A program made the position numbers and the translations under genes. A DNA stretch of 64,000 nucleotides from contig NZ_CP104208.1 of NCBI RefSeq assembly GCF_026230175.1, positions 806,001 to 870,000 of the forward strand, read 5' to 3'. The notes under the pieces are model-generated. The model was given only the letters and a program-made list of their open reading frames with translations. It ran no database searches and had not been told where the DNA came from. This document shows, piece after piece, positions 9,077 to 17,439 of this stretch (its first letter is position 1; each line of letters starts with the position of its first letter). Origin of the DNA: Desulfovibrio mangrovi. Its GTDB lineage: Bacteria > Desulfobacterota > Desulfovibrionia > Desulfovibrionales > Desulfovibrionaceae.

Positions 9077-9370
9077 ATGAAGAACGATTTTGCCCTGTCG
9101 GACGTGCGCTATGTCAGAAAGATCACGGTAGGGTCTACCAATCCCAATGTGCAGACTTCTGAACAGGAAAAAGAGCAACAGCTTGTGGTGCTTAATGAAT
9201 TTCTCAACGGCTACCCCAAAGGCAGGATTATCGGTAAAGATGTGAACTTCGGTGTGTTTGCCGTTGGTGAGCATCAGGTTGTCATGCAGTCCACCATGTA
9301 TCATATTGGATTTATGCGTCCTTTGATTGACGAACCGGCAAGTGAGGTATTCGATGGCGATCAAGCTTGA
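9077..9370 (+). CDS. Small protein of unknown function in the DUF2589 operon
   Basis: A protein of 97 residues, soluble and mildly acidic at its end, with no motif I recognise. A Gln/Glu/Lys-rich helix (about 31-43) precedes a mixed beta-rich second half. The next gene starts inside its 3' end, so expression of the two is coupled. No function can be given. Confidence 0.65.
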   Translation: MKNDFALSDVRYVRKITVGSTNPNVQTSEQEKEQQLVVLNEFLNGYPKGRIIGKDVNFGVFAVGEHQVVMQSTMYHIGFMRPLIDEPASEVFDGDQA

Positions 9371-9914
9371 TGATATGTTGCGGGCCATGCACAACTCCGT
9401 TGTGAAGGCGCAGGAGATTTCGGAACAGCAGCATATGCGTATGCTGAAGCGGTACTTCAACTACGATGATGAGAATGCCACCTATGACGATCTGGATAAG
9501 GGCAAACCGAAAGTGACCACGGTGCAATTACCGTATCTTTCCGGCGGCAATGTGGCCTACCGGAGTGTCGAGGTGCCCTTGATTGTGCTTACCCCGCCGT
9601 CTTCATTGGTGATTGATGAAGTGAAGATCAATTTTAAGGCGAATCTGACTGGTTTTGAAGAGGCTAAAGAGAGTAAGAAAGGTTTTGATTTTCGGAGCAT
9701 GGTTCGTTCTTTTGTGGGGGGAAAGGATCATCCCGAGATTGAGATGCCAAACGCATCCTTGAAGCCGGATCTGCACAGGGGCGCACCTGTAATGGATATG
9801 AACGCCAAGAATCAGGCAGCACTGGCGGATATTGAAATCAAATTCAAGAACGGTGATCCCCCGGAGACCATTGCCCGTATCGGTGATCAGATTATCAAGA
9901 TGCTGCCGCTTTAG
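9354..9914 (+). CDS. DUF2589-like protein
   Basis: A protein of 186 residues. Its centre (VPLIVLTPPSSLVIDEVKIN) repeats the strand-loop-strand pattern of the first gene in the operon, so I regard the two as distant paralogues. An amphipathic N-terminal helix with MH/QH-rich composition comes first, and a variable Glu/Lys/Ser-rich loop follows the core. The ATG at 9354 overlaps the previous gene by 17 bp and is favoured over a start at 9327. A strong terminator closes the operon. Confidence 0.65.
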   Translation: MAIKLDDMLRAMHNSVVKAQEISEQQHMRMLKRYFNYDDENATYDDLDKGKPKVTTVQLPYLSGGNVAYRSVEVPLIVLTPPSSLVIDEVKINFKANLTGFEEAKESKKGFDFRSMVRSFVGGKDHPEIEMPNASLKPDLHRGAPVMDMNAKNQAALADIEIKFKNGDPPETIARIGDQIIKMLPL

Positions 9915-9921
9915 GAAACGG

Positions 9922-9960
9922 AAAACCGCTTCGTCTCTCTGGGAAACGAAGCGGTTTTTT
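9922..9960. terminator. Terminator between the DUF2589 operon and the SIMPL gene
   Basis: A perfect 13-bp stem (9922-9934 with 9946-9958) with an 11-base loop, ending in a T-run on the plus strand and starting with A residues. It probably serves both convergent transcripts. Confidence 0.85.
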
Positions 9961-9986
9961 CATGCTCATCCGTATGAGGAAAGATC

Positions 9987-10721
9987 TTATTGTTCGAGGA
10001 AGAAGTCGACGCTGGTTACGACTCGCAGTACCTTGATTTCGGGTGAATACGGGTCGCGTTGCTCAATGGAGAACACGCCCTGCCGTGCCTGCCGTATGGA
10101 GCCGACCCGGTTGCCGGAATCGGCGGCAAACTGGTTAGCGGCTTCTCGGGCATTCTTGGTTGCAGCGGCTATCATCTCCGGCTTGACCTCATTAAGGCGT
10201 GTGAAGTCGAACTTGGGCTGATAGTCGTAGGAATAGACAAGCATCACCCCTTTTGCCAGCAGGGCACCGGTTGCCGTCATGGCTTCCTTGACGGCCTGGA
10301 TCTTGTTGCTGCGGATGGTCAGCACTGCTTCTGCGGAATACCGGTGAGGCGGACGCTGGTCGGGGTTGCCGCCATATGCGTAGTGGTCGGTTATGCGGGG
10401 CGTGGAGCGCGTTGTCTGCGAATCGCCGAGGCTTTGCGTTGCGAGGAATTCGCGAATGGACTGTTCAGACTCCTCAATGCGTTTCTGCAGTGCAGGCAGA
10501 TCGTTGCCCGTTACGGTGAAGCTTATGGGCCATATGACGCTGTCGGCGGGATACTCGCGTTCGGCAAGGCCTTTTACGGAAACGTAGCGATCATATGCCT
10601 TGAATTCTCCCATGGCATCGCCGAGGACAATGCTGGCAATGACAATGCTTGCGGCAAGAGCTAGTGCAGCCGTGATAAGACCTGCGTTACCGAAGGGAAG
10701 CTGCTGTGATTTAAAATCCAT
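9987..10721 (-). CDS. SIMPL domain (DUF541) protein
   Basis: A protein of 244 residues with an N-terminal membrane anchor (about 14-34) and a periplasmic SIMPL domain. Family features seen are VSVKGLAEREYPAD near the start of the domain, internal helices with NAREAANQFA, and a C-terminal VTSVDFFLEQ strand. SIMPL proteins (BP26, SIMPL) form channel-like oligomers in other bacteria, but their role in this group is unknown. GGAGA precedes the ATG. It appears to be transcribed alone. Confidence 0.82.
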   Translation of the reverse strand: MDFKSQQLPFGNAGLITAALALAASIVIASIVLGDAMGEFKAYDRYVSVKGLAEREYPADSVIWPISFTVTGNDLPALQKRIEESEQSIREFLATQSLGDSQTTRSTPRITDHYAYGGNPDQRPPHRYSAEAVLTIRSNKIQAVKEAMTATGALLAKGVMLVYSYDYQPKFDFTRLNEVKPEMIAAATKNAREAANQFAADSGNRVGSIRQARQGVFSIEQRDPYSPEIKVLRVVTSVDFFLEQ

Positions 10722-10845
10722 GTTGGTTCTCCTGATTGATCCGGCAAACTGCTGGCCGGTGGATAGAAGGACTATATTGCTTATGGCATAAAATGCAATT
10801 GTAGACAGCGATCATCTTTGTAAAATTCACTGTTACAAATTGAAG

Positions 10846-10875
10846 CAGCCCCGGTTCATTTCTGATCCGGGGCTG
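10846..10875 (-). terminator. Hairpin downstream of the chemoreceptor gene
   Basis: A perfect 9-bp stem (10846-10854 with 10867-10875) lies just past the stop of the minus-strand chemoreceptor gene. The T-run on the minus strand is weak; a T4 stretch is on the plus side. It is probably the terminator of the chemoreceptor. Confidence 0.6.
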
Positions 10876-10888
10876 TTTTGTGGTGATG

Positions 10889-12856
10889 CTAAAATGCGTT
10901 GAGGCGTTGTATCAGATGGTTGAGGCTTTGTATCAACTCGTTGAGGCGGTGGATTGCTTCCGAAGCCCGGACCGTGTTGTCGCTTGTCTTCATGGCGATA
11001 TTGCTGATCTCTTCCGTCGAACGGGTGATCTGTTCGCTTGCCGCAGACTGCTCTTCGGCAGCCGTGGCAATGGAGCGCATCTGATCTGCTGTGGAGTTGG
11101 TGATACTCACTATGGAGGTGAGGGAGTCTCCCGCCGTTTTGGTCAGTTCAGTACTCTTGCGGACAACCTCTGAGGCCTCGTGCATGGCTTTGATGTTGGT
11201 CTTTGTTCCTTCCTGAATACCCAGAATGGCACTGCGCACTTCACCCGTGGCGTTCATGGTTTTCTCGGCAAGCTTTCGCACCTCATCTGCAACCACGGCA
11301 AAGCCTCTGCCTGCTTCGCCCGCGCGTGCGGCTTCGATGGCGGCGTTCAGGGCAAGCAGGTTGGTCTGGTCTGCTATGTCGGTGATTACGCCCATGATCT
11401 GGCCGATAGCCTCGGCACGTTCACCAAGCTCATCCAAGGATGTGGTCAGGGCCACGGACTGCGAGTGAGCTTCCGTAGTGGCCTTTATGACATCATTAAC
11501 AATGGATGCACCGGATTCAGCATGCTTCAGCGCTTCTTCAGCACCGCCTGCAGCGTGCGAGGCATGGTTGGATACTTCCAGAACAGTGGCATTCATCTGT
11601 TCCATGGCTGTAGCAACTTCTTCGGTCTGGCGTTTCTGTATTTCTGAACCGTCGTTGATGATTCTTGCCTGTGATGAAAGCTCGTCAGATGCGGATGTCA
11701 ATTCCAGGGCGATGGAAGCGGCCTGAGAGGCAACGTCCTTCATGGTTTCAAGCAGAGTGGAGGCGTGCTCCTTTTCCCTGTGTGCTTCTTCCGTGGCAAT
11801 GTTGGCTTTGCGGGATTCTTCAAGAGCGTCCTGTTCTTTTTGTGCCGCGCGCTCCATATTGTTTTTCAGCTCTCCAACCATGTCGACAATGTCCTGCCGC
11901 AAGGATTCCAGTTCGCCGGTGAAGGAAATCTTCGAACAGGCGTCATAGTGTCCTTCTGCAACCATGCGGGAGGCTTGTTGCAACGAACTGACATTGCTGA
12001 CAATGGAGCGGATGACCCAGAAGATGAGCAAGGCGAGGACAAGGCCTGTGGCAAGCTCTACAACCGTGGTGATTCTGGCAATATCATGGCTTCGTTTGTC
12101 GAGGAGAAGCAGAACTGTTTCAACGAGTTGTTCGAGTTCCGGTTCAACTTTTCGAACCGTTTCCCGCAAGCCTTCAATACTTGCCGCTACGTTATTAGCC
12201 GTTTCTGCGTAAGCGTTGAACGCTGTCAGATAAGTATCAAGATTGGTACGAATATCGGCTTTGGTCTGTTCAGAGTATGTTTCGGACGCGTTGAGCGTGT
12301 CCAGCATCTGGGCATGGCTGCGCGTGAAACGTTCAATGTACTTGGTGTCACCACGCAGCATGAAGTCCTTTTCATGTCTGCGCAGGGTGAGCATGAGCGA
12401 GAGAAGTTCAGTATCCTGCTGTGCTGTTATGATGCCTTCGGCTTTGTGGATGGCTTCGCGGAGAGTGCCGCTCAACCCTTTGTCTTCCGTAAGGCCAAGC
12501 TCGACGACATAATCGGAAAGCGTTGTGAACTGGTCTCTGTATTGCTCAATAAGGGAAATAACGTGATCAAGCTCTTTTGCAAGGCCGGGTTCGTCCTTGG
12601 CAACGGTATTAAGGTCTTGAATACATTGTTTAACAACGGTTTCGAGCTTTGCTTTGTATCCAAGATCCTTTCGGGCAAGAAAGTCCTTTTCGTTTCTGCG
12701 TGCTTGCAGCAGGTGCACTTCCGACAGTTGGATCATGTGGGCTGTATCGAAGGCGGCATTGATTTTCTGCGATCCGAACAGGTTAATGCCGAAAATGATA
12801 CCCAAGCCGGTCAGGGCTACAATACCTATAAGGTATAATTTAATTTTGATACTCAT
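10889..12856 (-). CDS. Methyl-accepting chemotaxis protein with HBM sensor domain
   Basis: A receptor of 655 residues. A transmembrane helix (about 8-27) is followed by a long helical periplasmic domain carrying two RR-x-EKDF motifs (RRNEKDF and RRHEKDF), the mark of the helical bimodular (HBM) sensor. A second helix near 262-285 leads to a HAMP-like linker and the cytoplasmic coiled coil. The signalling tip with [19 protein letters not shown] is near residue 495. HBM receptors known elsewhere sense small organic acids, so this one may too. The C-terminus ends in three Leu-Asn heptads encoded by a 21-bp tandem repeat. No CheA or CheW gene is nearby. Confidence 0.92.
   Translation of the reverse strand: MSIKIKLYLIGIVALTGLGIIFGINLFGSQKINAAFDTAHMIQLSEVHLLQARRNEKDFLARKDLGYKAKLETVVKQCIQDLNTVAKDEPGLAKELDHVISLIEQYRDQFTTLSDYVVELGLTEDKGLSGTLREAIHKAEGIITAQQDTELLSLMLTLRRHEKDFMLRGDTKYIERFTRSHAQMLDTLNASETYSEQTKADIRTNLDTYLTAFNAYAETANNVAASIEGLRETVRKVEPELEQLVETVLLLLDKRSHDIARITTVVELATGLVLALLIFWVIRSIVSNVSSLQQASRMVAEGHYDACSKISFTGELESLRQDIVDMVGELKNNMERAAQKEQDALEESRKANIATEEAHREKEHASTLLETMKDVASQAASIALELTSASDELSSQARIINDGSEIQKRQTEEVATAMEQMNATVLEVSNHASHAAGGAEEALKHAESGASIVNDVIKATTEAHSQSVALTTSLDELGERAEAIGQIMGVITDIADQTNLLALNAAIEAARAGEAGRGFAVVADEVRKLAEKTMNATGEVRSAILGIQEGTKTNIKAMHEASEVVRKSTELTKTAGDSLTSIVSITNSTADQMRSIATAAEEQSAASEQITRSTEEISNIAMKTSDNTVRASEAIHRLNELIQSLNHLIQRLNAF
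10898..10960 (-). repeat. 21-bp tandem repeat, three units, inside the chemoreceptor gene
   Basis: On the plus strand GTTGAGGC recurs at 10898, 10919 and 10940, exactly 21 bases apart. The first two units are nearly identical and the third has diverged. Each unit encodes one seven-residue turn with a central Leu-Asn pair, so copy-number change would add or remove whole heptads in frame. Confidence 0.8.
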
Positions 12857-12964
12857 TGTTTTGCTCGCTTCATATTTTTGAGCCTGCCTAAAGATGATTA
12901 GTAAAATTGTAAAGTCTAAATACTATACAGTATCAAGGAGTGTTCGGGATTATATATTTCATTC

Positions 12965-13000
12965 ATGAAAATAGCCCCTGAGCTGCGGGCTCAGGGGCTT
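12965..13000 (-). terminator. Terminator after the cytoplasmic molybdoenzyme operon
   Basis: A perfect 11-bp stem (12973-12983 with 12989-12999) with a 5-base loop, T-rich after the stem on the minus strand. It follows the FeS subunit gene. Confidence 0.8.
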
Positions 13001-13023
13001 GAGAAGCTTAAGTCTGACGAATG

Positions 13024-13470
13024 TTACTTTTCGGTGAAGGAGAGGGCATGCGTGGTACAGGCAGTTACGCATGCCGGCTTGAGCCCCGCATCCACGCGAT
13101 CCATGCAGAAGTCGCATTTGAGGACCGTGTTCGTCTCCTTGTTGAAGGTGGGGATGTGCCATGGGCACGCCTCAATGCAGGCTTCGCAGCCGATGCACTC
13201 GTCCTGGATGACATAGACGATGCCGTCGGATTCGCGCCGTTTCATGGCTTCGGTGGGGCAGACGTCCACGCAGGCAGGGTCTTCGCAGTGGTAGCAACAC
13301 TGGTAGGACGCCTTCATGAACGGCTTGCCATCCTTCATGACGGGCAGGGATGAGGTGTGTACGCCCAGCTTGATACCTATGGGGGTATTGTTCTTGGACT
13401 TGCAATGCACTTCGCAGGCCTTGCAGTGTATGCAGCGGTTTTTATCCAGTTTCAGTCTGTAATTGCTCAT
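13024..13470 (-). CDS. Ferredoxin-type 4Fe-4S subunit of a molybdopterin oxidoreductase
   Basis: A protein of 148 residues with four groups of cysteines (CIHCKACEVHC near 13, CCYHCEDPACVDVC near 57, CIGCEACIEAC near 92 and CDFC near 117), the DmsB/PsrB-type electron-transfer arrangement with up to four clusters. It has no signal peptide. It lies 19 bp after the catalytic subunit gene and should carry electrons between that subunit and an unknown partner. No membrane subunit is encoded next to it. Confidence 0.88.
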   Translation of the reverse strand: MSNYRLKLDKNRCIHCKACEVHCKSKNNTPIGIKLGVHTSSLPVMKDGKPFMKASYQCCYHCEDPACVDVCPTEAMKRRESDGIVYVIQDECIGCEACIEACPWHIPTFNKETNTVLKCDFCMDRVDAGLKPACVTACTTHALSFTEK

Positions 13471-13489
13471 GATGTTCTCCTGAAAGCTG

Positions 13490-15586
13490 CTATGCCTTGC
13501 GGATGGCTACAAAGTGTTCCTGAAGGGAAAGGCCACCGCCGGAGCGGTCCCATACTTCCAGTCCTCCAGCCATGAGCTCCTGATCCGCAACGCCCTTGCC
13601 AATGGCGCGGGACTCAACTGGCAGCTTGTGGCCGAAACCGTGAACCATGAAAAGAGCCTCGGGATGGATGCACTCGGTCACAAATGCCCGCATGGTGCCG
13701 GCGGGTTTTCCGCCAGAGAGCACTTCAACGAGATCGCCGTCTGCTATACCCAGCTCCTCGGCACGGGAAGTGTTAATCCACGCCACGTTTTCAGGCATCT
13801 GTTCGTGCAGCAGCGGGTTGTTCACGGTGTGGCCCTGCGTGTGAACCCCCACACGGCCGAAAGCGATGCGGAACATGCCTTGCTGGGGTTTGGCAGGTGA
13901 TACGTAGGGCTTCAAGGTATCAATGCCAGCCTTGCCCCACTTGCCGCTGTCCATCTCCAGCTTGCCGGAAGGAGTGGGGAAGCTTTCCACCTCACGCACC
14001 ACGGGGGCTTCCACCAGTTCCACAAAACCCTTTGCCGCGAAGTCCTGCATGGTCAGGCCGGTATTCTGCAACTGGTAATCCCAGATTTCTTCAATGGACT
14101 TGAAGGCCAGTCTTTCCATGCCGGGGTGACTGCCAGCCAGTCGCGCTGCAAGGCCGCAGAGGATTTCCCAGTCAGCCTTGGTGTTCAGGGTGGGCTGCAT
14201 GGCGCGATGGCGCACAAAGAACTGCGGCTTTGGGCCGGACTTGGACGCAAGGATGCTTTCGCGGGAAAGGTATGTGGACATGGGCAGCACTACGTCAGAA
14301 TGCCACGCCGTATCAGACCAGCTGAAGGTGATGCTGACGAGCAGATCAAGGTTTTCCCATTTCTTCTTCTGCGCCTCGGGGTCCGGCATGGCCATGAGCG
14401 GGTCATGGCGGAAGCAGAGATATGCCTTGATGGGATACGGATCGCCGGTGGCAATGGCATCATAGGCAAGGTTTACCAAACCCGGGCCGCCATCGAACTG
14501 GGGGTGCTTCCAGCCGACGCCATCGGCGCGCTTTTCTTCGGGCTTGGGGAAGAGGTCAACCAGTTTGGTGAGTCCCTTCTTGCCTACGTCCTTGGGAGTG
14601 TTCACAAGGGGCAGGCCGCCCTTGACGCCCACGGAACCGAGCAGGGCGTTGATGATGTATGCCGTGCGGCAGACATTGAAAGAATCGTTGTAGCGGGCAA
14701 CCATCCAGCCGGGATGCCAGATGACGTTGGGAGCGGCTTCTGCAAGCTCCTGCGCAAATGCCACGATGCGTTCTGCGGGAATGCCGGTTTCTTCAGCCGC
14801 CCACGCAGCCGTGTAGGGGGCGATGAAGGCGGTCAGCTCTTCCATACCGCCGACATACTTTTCTACGTACGCAGCCTGATACAGTTTCTTGGTGACCAGT
14901 TCATTGATCACGGCAAGGTTGAACGCGTAATCCGTACCGGGGCGAACCATGAAGAAGTTGTCTGCCTTGCTGGCGCTGACATTTGCCCGGATATCAATGA
15001 CGGAGAGCTTGCATCCCTTGCCCAGTGCGTCCATCACGGCGTTACATTCGGCCACGTTGATGGCTTCAAGAATATTGCGGGTCTGCAGGATGATGTGTTT
15101 GGCGTTACGGAAGTCGTACGAAACCATCTTGCGGCCCATGCCGAGAACGGACTGGGCGGCATGCTGCACATTTCTGGCGCAGGAGGCGTCGTGGTTGCAG
15201 TAGTTGGGTGAGCCGATGCCACGCATGAATGCCTGATGCAGATCCACAAAGGGGCCGCCTCGGTCAGACCAGAGAACGCTACGGTTGCCGTGTTCCGCAG
15301 TGATTGCTTTGAGCTTGTCTGCAACGTAATCAAGCGCTTCATCCCAGCTGGCTTCACGCCACTTGCCTTCGCCTCTGGCACCCACTCGGATCAGCGGGGT
15401 GGCGGGGCGTTCGGGATCTTTTTCAAGGGCTATACCTGCCGCTCCGCGTGCACAGAGCCCCCCCTTGAGAGCAGAGTGGGGATTACCCTGTATCCATGCA
15501 GCCTCGCCATCACGTTTTTCCACTAAAATGGGGCAACGCACGCTGCACATGCCGCAAACACTGTATACGGATTTATCAGTTGCCAT
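13490..15586 (-). CDS. Molybdopterin oxidoreductase catalytic subunit, no export signal
   Basis: A protein of 698 residues of the DMSO-reductase superfamily. It starts directly with the 4Fe-4S motif (Cys 11, 14, 18 and 45) and has no Tat signal, so a cytoplasmic location is predicted. A Cys near 136 (in NHDASCARN) sits where the metal ligand is expected, which places it with the Cys-ligated Phs/Psr/Nap-like enzymes rather than the Ser or Sec types. The molybdopterin-dinucleotide binding domain is at the C-terminus (QGHTVNNPLLHE). The operon has only this and the FeS subunit. Substrate unknown; a sulfur compound is a guess from the family. Confidence 0.85.
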   Translation of the reverse strand: MATDKSVYSVCGMCSVRCPILVEKRDGEAAWIQGNPHSALKGGLCARGAAGIALEKDPERPATPLIRVGARGEGKWREASWDEALDYVADKLKAITAEHGNRSVLWSDRGGPFVDLHQAFMRGIGSPNYCNHDASCARNVQHAAQSVLGMGRKMVSYDFRNAKHIILQTRNILEAINVAECNAVMDALGKGCKLSVIDIRANVSASKADNFFMVRPGTDYAFNLAVINELVTKKLYQAAYVEKYVGGMEELTAFIAPYTAAWAAEETGIPAERIVAFAQELAEAAPNVIWHPGWMVARYNDSFNVCRTAYIINALLGSVGVKGGLPLVNTPKDVGKKGLTKLVDLFPKPEEKRADGVGWKHPQFDGGPGLVNLAYDAIATGDPYPIKAYLCFRHDPLMAMPDPEAQKKKWENLDLLVSITFSWSDTAWHSDVVLPMSTYLSRESILASKSGPKPQFFVRHRAMQPTLNTKADWEILCGLAARLAGSHPGMERLAFKSIEEIWDYQLQNTGLTMQDFAAKGFVELVEAPVVREVESFPTPSGKLEMDSGKWGKAGIDTLKPYVSPAKPQQGMFRIAFGRVGVHTQGHTVNNPLLHEQMPENVAWINTSRAEELGIADGDLVEVLSGGKPAGTMRAFVTECIHPEALFMVHGFGHKLPVESRAIGKGVADQELMAGGLEVWDRSGGGLSLQEHFVAIRKA

Positions 15587-15982
15587 GCTTCCTCCTACGT
15601 CTGAATGACCGGATTACACGCTATTGAAATACGGTTGTTGTCTTGATTGTGTAAAAATATCGGAAAACTATCCGTAATTATTGAAGAAGTATTGTTGATT
15701 ATGGATGCCTGTGGGGGATTTTCCGTACTGTCGGATATCCCGGTGCCAATAACCCATTCTCCTTATCATATGAATGCAATCTAAAAAAAGTATGTGAAAA
15801 TGATAACAAGCTATTCATCGCGCACTCAAACATAATGATTAAATGCATTCGAGATTGCCATATCATACCTGGTGAGCTTAGATTACAATAGGATTCTAAT
15901 ACAAAAAAATACGTTTATTAATTGTGCTGTGAGGGGCTGCTGCCTGGTGCATCCGCGTGCCTCAGCATTATAACCAGCCGGA
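15587..15982. other. AT-rich divergent intergenic region
   Basis: About 396 bases between the molybdoenzyme (minus) and the solute-binding protein (plus). The region is strikingly A/T-rich and probably holds both promoters. A short dyad TTAGA-N12-TCTAA lies near 15878. I searched by eye for a sigma-54 promoter and found none. No gene is seen. Confidence 0.45.
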
Positions 15983-17296
15983 ATGGATGGTGGGACTATG
16001 GCACCCAAAACGACCGATAACAGACAACGCATGAAATGGCTTGCAGTGCAGGTTTGTGTCTTTACGGCCTGTTTACTGGTTACGTTGTTTGCAGCGAACT
16101 CTGTGCAAGCAGATCACCCTCTGAAATTATTGCATTACTGGACAGGTTCTCTGTCAGGCGGCATAGATGATATGGTTGCTGAATATAATGCGAACTCCCC
16201 AGCCTCTCCCATTGTGGCGGAGGGGATGGATCATGAGTCATTCAAGTCTGGTATAAAGGGGCTGCTGGCATCCGGTCAGCGCCCTCAGTTTTTCAGCTAT
16301 TGGGCCGGTGCAAGAACGCAGGCCATGGTCGATTCCGGCTATCTGGCTCCCATTGATGAAGCGTGGCAGGCCGCCCGTCTTGACGAGGTCTTTCCGAAGG
16401 CTATTGCAGACGGATGCATTTACAATGGGAAAAAATATGCCCTTCCCGTTACCCAACATCTCGTCGGTTTTTTCTATGACAAAATGTTGTTTGAACGTTT
16501 GGGGCTGTTGCCTCCGAGAACATGGGATGATTTTCTGGTTGTCTGTAAAGAATTGAAGGCCGCAGGAGTCGTTCCCATCGCCCTCGGAAACCGCGAACGT
16601 TGGCCGGCACAGTTCTGGTTTGATTATCTTCTGCTTCGCACGGCAGGGCCGGCCTATCGGGACAGGCTTATGCTGGGGCATGCTTCTTATCTTGATCCTG
16701 AAGTGAAGCGGGTGTTTGCTCTTTGGCAGACTCTGATCTCCAATGGATATATTGCGAAGACAACGGCTCTCAAAGATTGGTCCGGAGCTGCCGATGAGGT
16801 GCGGCAGGGGAAGGCCGCCATGACTCTTATGGGAACCTGGATCATTGGGTACTATGAGGAGCAGCAAGGCTGGAAGCAGCTTGAGGATTATGATTTTTTT
16901 GAGTTCCCTCTTGTTTCGTCTGAAGTGCCTACGGTTTCTCTGGGGCCTATAGACGTGCTGGTTATGACAAAGGACACAGGACACCCGCATGGTCTGAACG
17001 AAGTCATTGCCTTTTTTGCCGGAGTTAAATCGCAGGAAGTGATGAGCGTCGGATCCGGCGCCCTTGCCCCCAGCAGCAAGGTGCCGCACGAATTCTACTC
17101 GCCGCTTAAACGTCGTCTTGTCGATGTGGTGCAACACTCAGAAGCGTGGCGGTATAATTATGATCTGGCAGTCCCGCCAGCGGCGGCGGAAGTGGGATTG
17201 GGCTTATTTGCCGCCTTCCTGCGTCAGAATCAGAATCTGCCTGCACTGCTCAAAAGTGTGCAACAGCGTATGGAGGTGATTTACAGTCAGCGATAG
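15983..17296 (+). CDS. Orphan ABC-type extracellular solute-binding protein, sugar-binding class
   Basis: A protein of 437 residues with an N-terminal signal (hydrophobic residues about 18-42, ending A-N-S-V-Q-A). Segments such as LLHYWTGS, GKKYALPV, GFFYDKMLFERLGL, PPRTWDDFL and GTWIIGYY are typical of family 1 sugar-binding proteins. No permease or ATPase gene is adjacent, so it either serves a transporter encoded elsewhere or acts as a sensing component. A second ATG at 15998 is about equally likely as the start. A terminator separates it from the convergent histidine kinase. Confidence 0.82.
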   Translation: MDGGTMAPKTTDNRQRMKWLAVQVCVFTACLLVTLFAANSVQADHPLKLLHYWTGSLSGGIDDMVAEYNANSPASPIVAEGMDHESFKSGIKGLLASGQRPQFFSYWAGARTQAMVDSGYLAPIDEAWQAARLDEVFPKAIADGCIYNGKKYALPVTQHLVGFFYDKMLFERLGLLPPRTWDDFLVVCKELKAAGVVPIALGNRERWPAQFWFDYLLLRTAGPAYRDRLMLGHASYLDPEVKRVFALWQTLISNGYIAKTTALKDWSGAADEVRQGKAAMTLMGTWIIGYYEEQQGWKQLEDYDFFEFPLVSSEVPTVSLGPIDVLVMTKDTGHPHGLNEVIAFFAGVKSQEVMSVGSGALAPSSKVPHEFYSPLKRRLVDVVQHSEAWRYNYDLAVPPAAAEVGLGLFAAFLRQNQNLPALLKSVQQRMEVIYSQR

Positions 17297-17324
17297 GACG
17301 GATTCTTTAGCGATAGTCTTTTCG

Positions 17325-17369
17325 GGGCCAGTGCCGCATTGATTCATCGGCATGTGGCCCTTTCTCTTT
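17325..17369 (+). terminator. Terminator after the solute-binding protein gene
   Basis: An imperfect 11-12 bp stem (arms 17325-17336 and 17348-17360, with small bulges) is followed by a T/C-rich run. It separates two convergent genes. Confidence 0.65.
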
Positions 17370-17439
17370 GGAAACAACGTGGGAGAAGTGCGCAGGGTGG
17401 TGTTTGCGCCATAAGGCTGCCGTGTCTGAAGTGGGGGGA

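Noticed and set aside
11765-12838. Plus-strand open frame of about 350 codons opposite the chemoreceptor gene
   Set aside because: The chemoreceptor is certain from its HBM and signalling motifs, and the antisense frame shows no domain.
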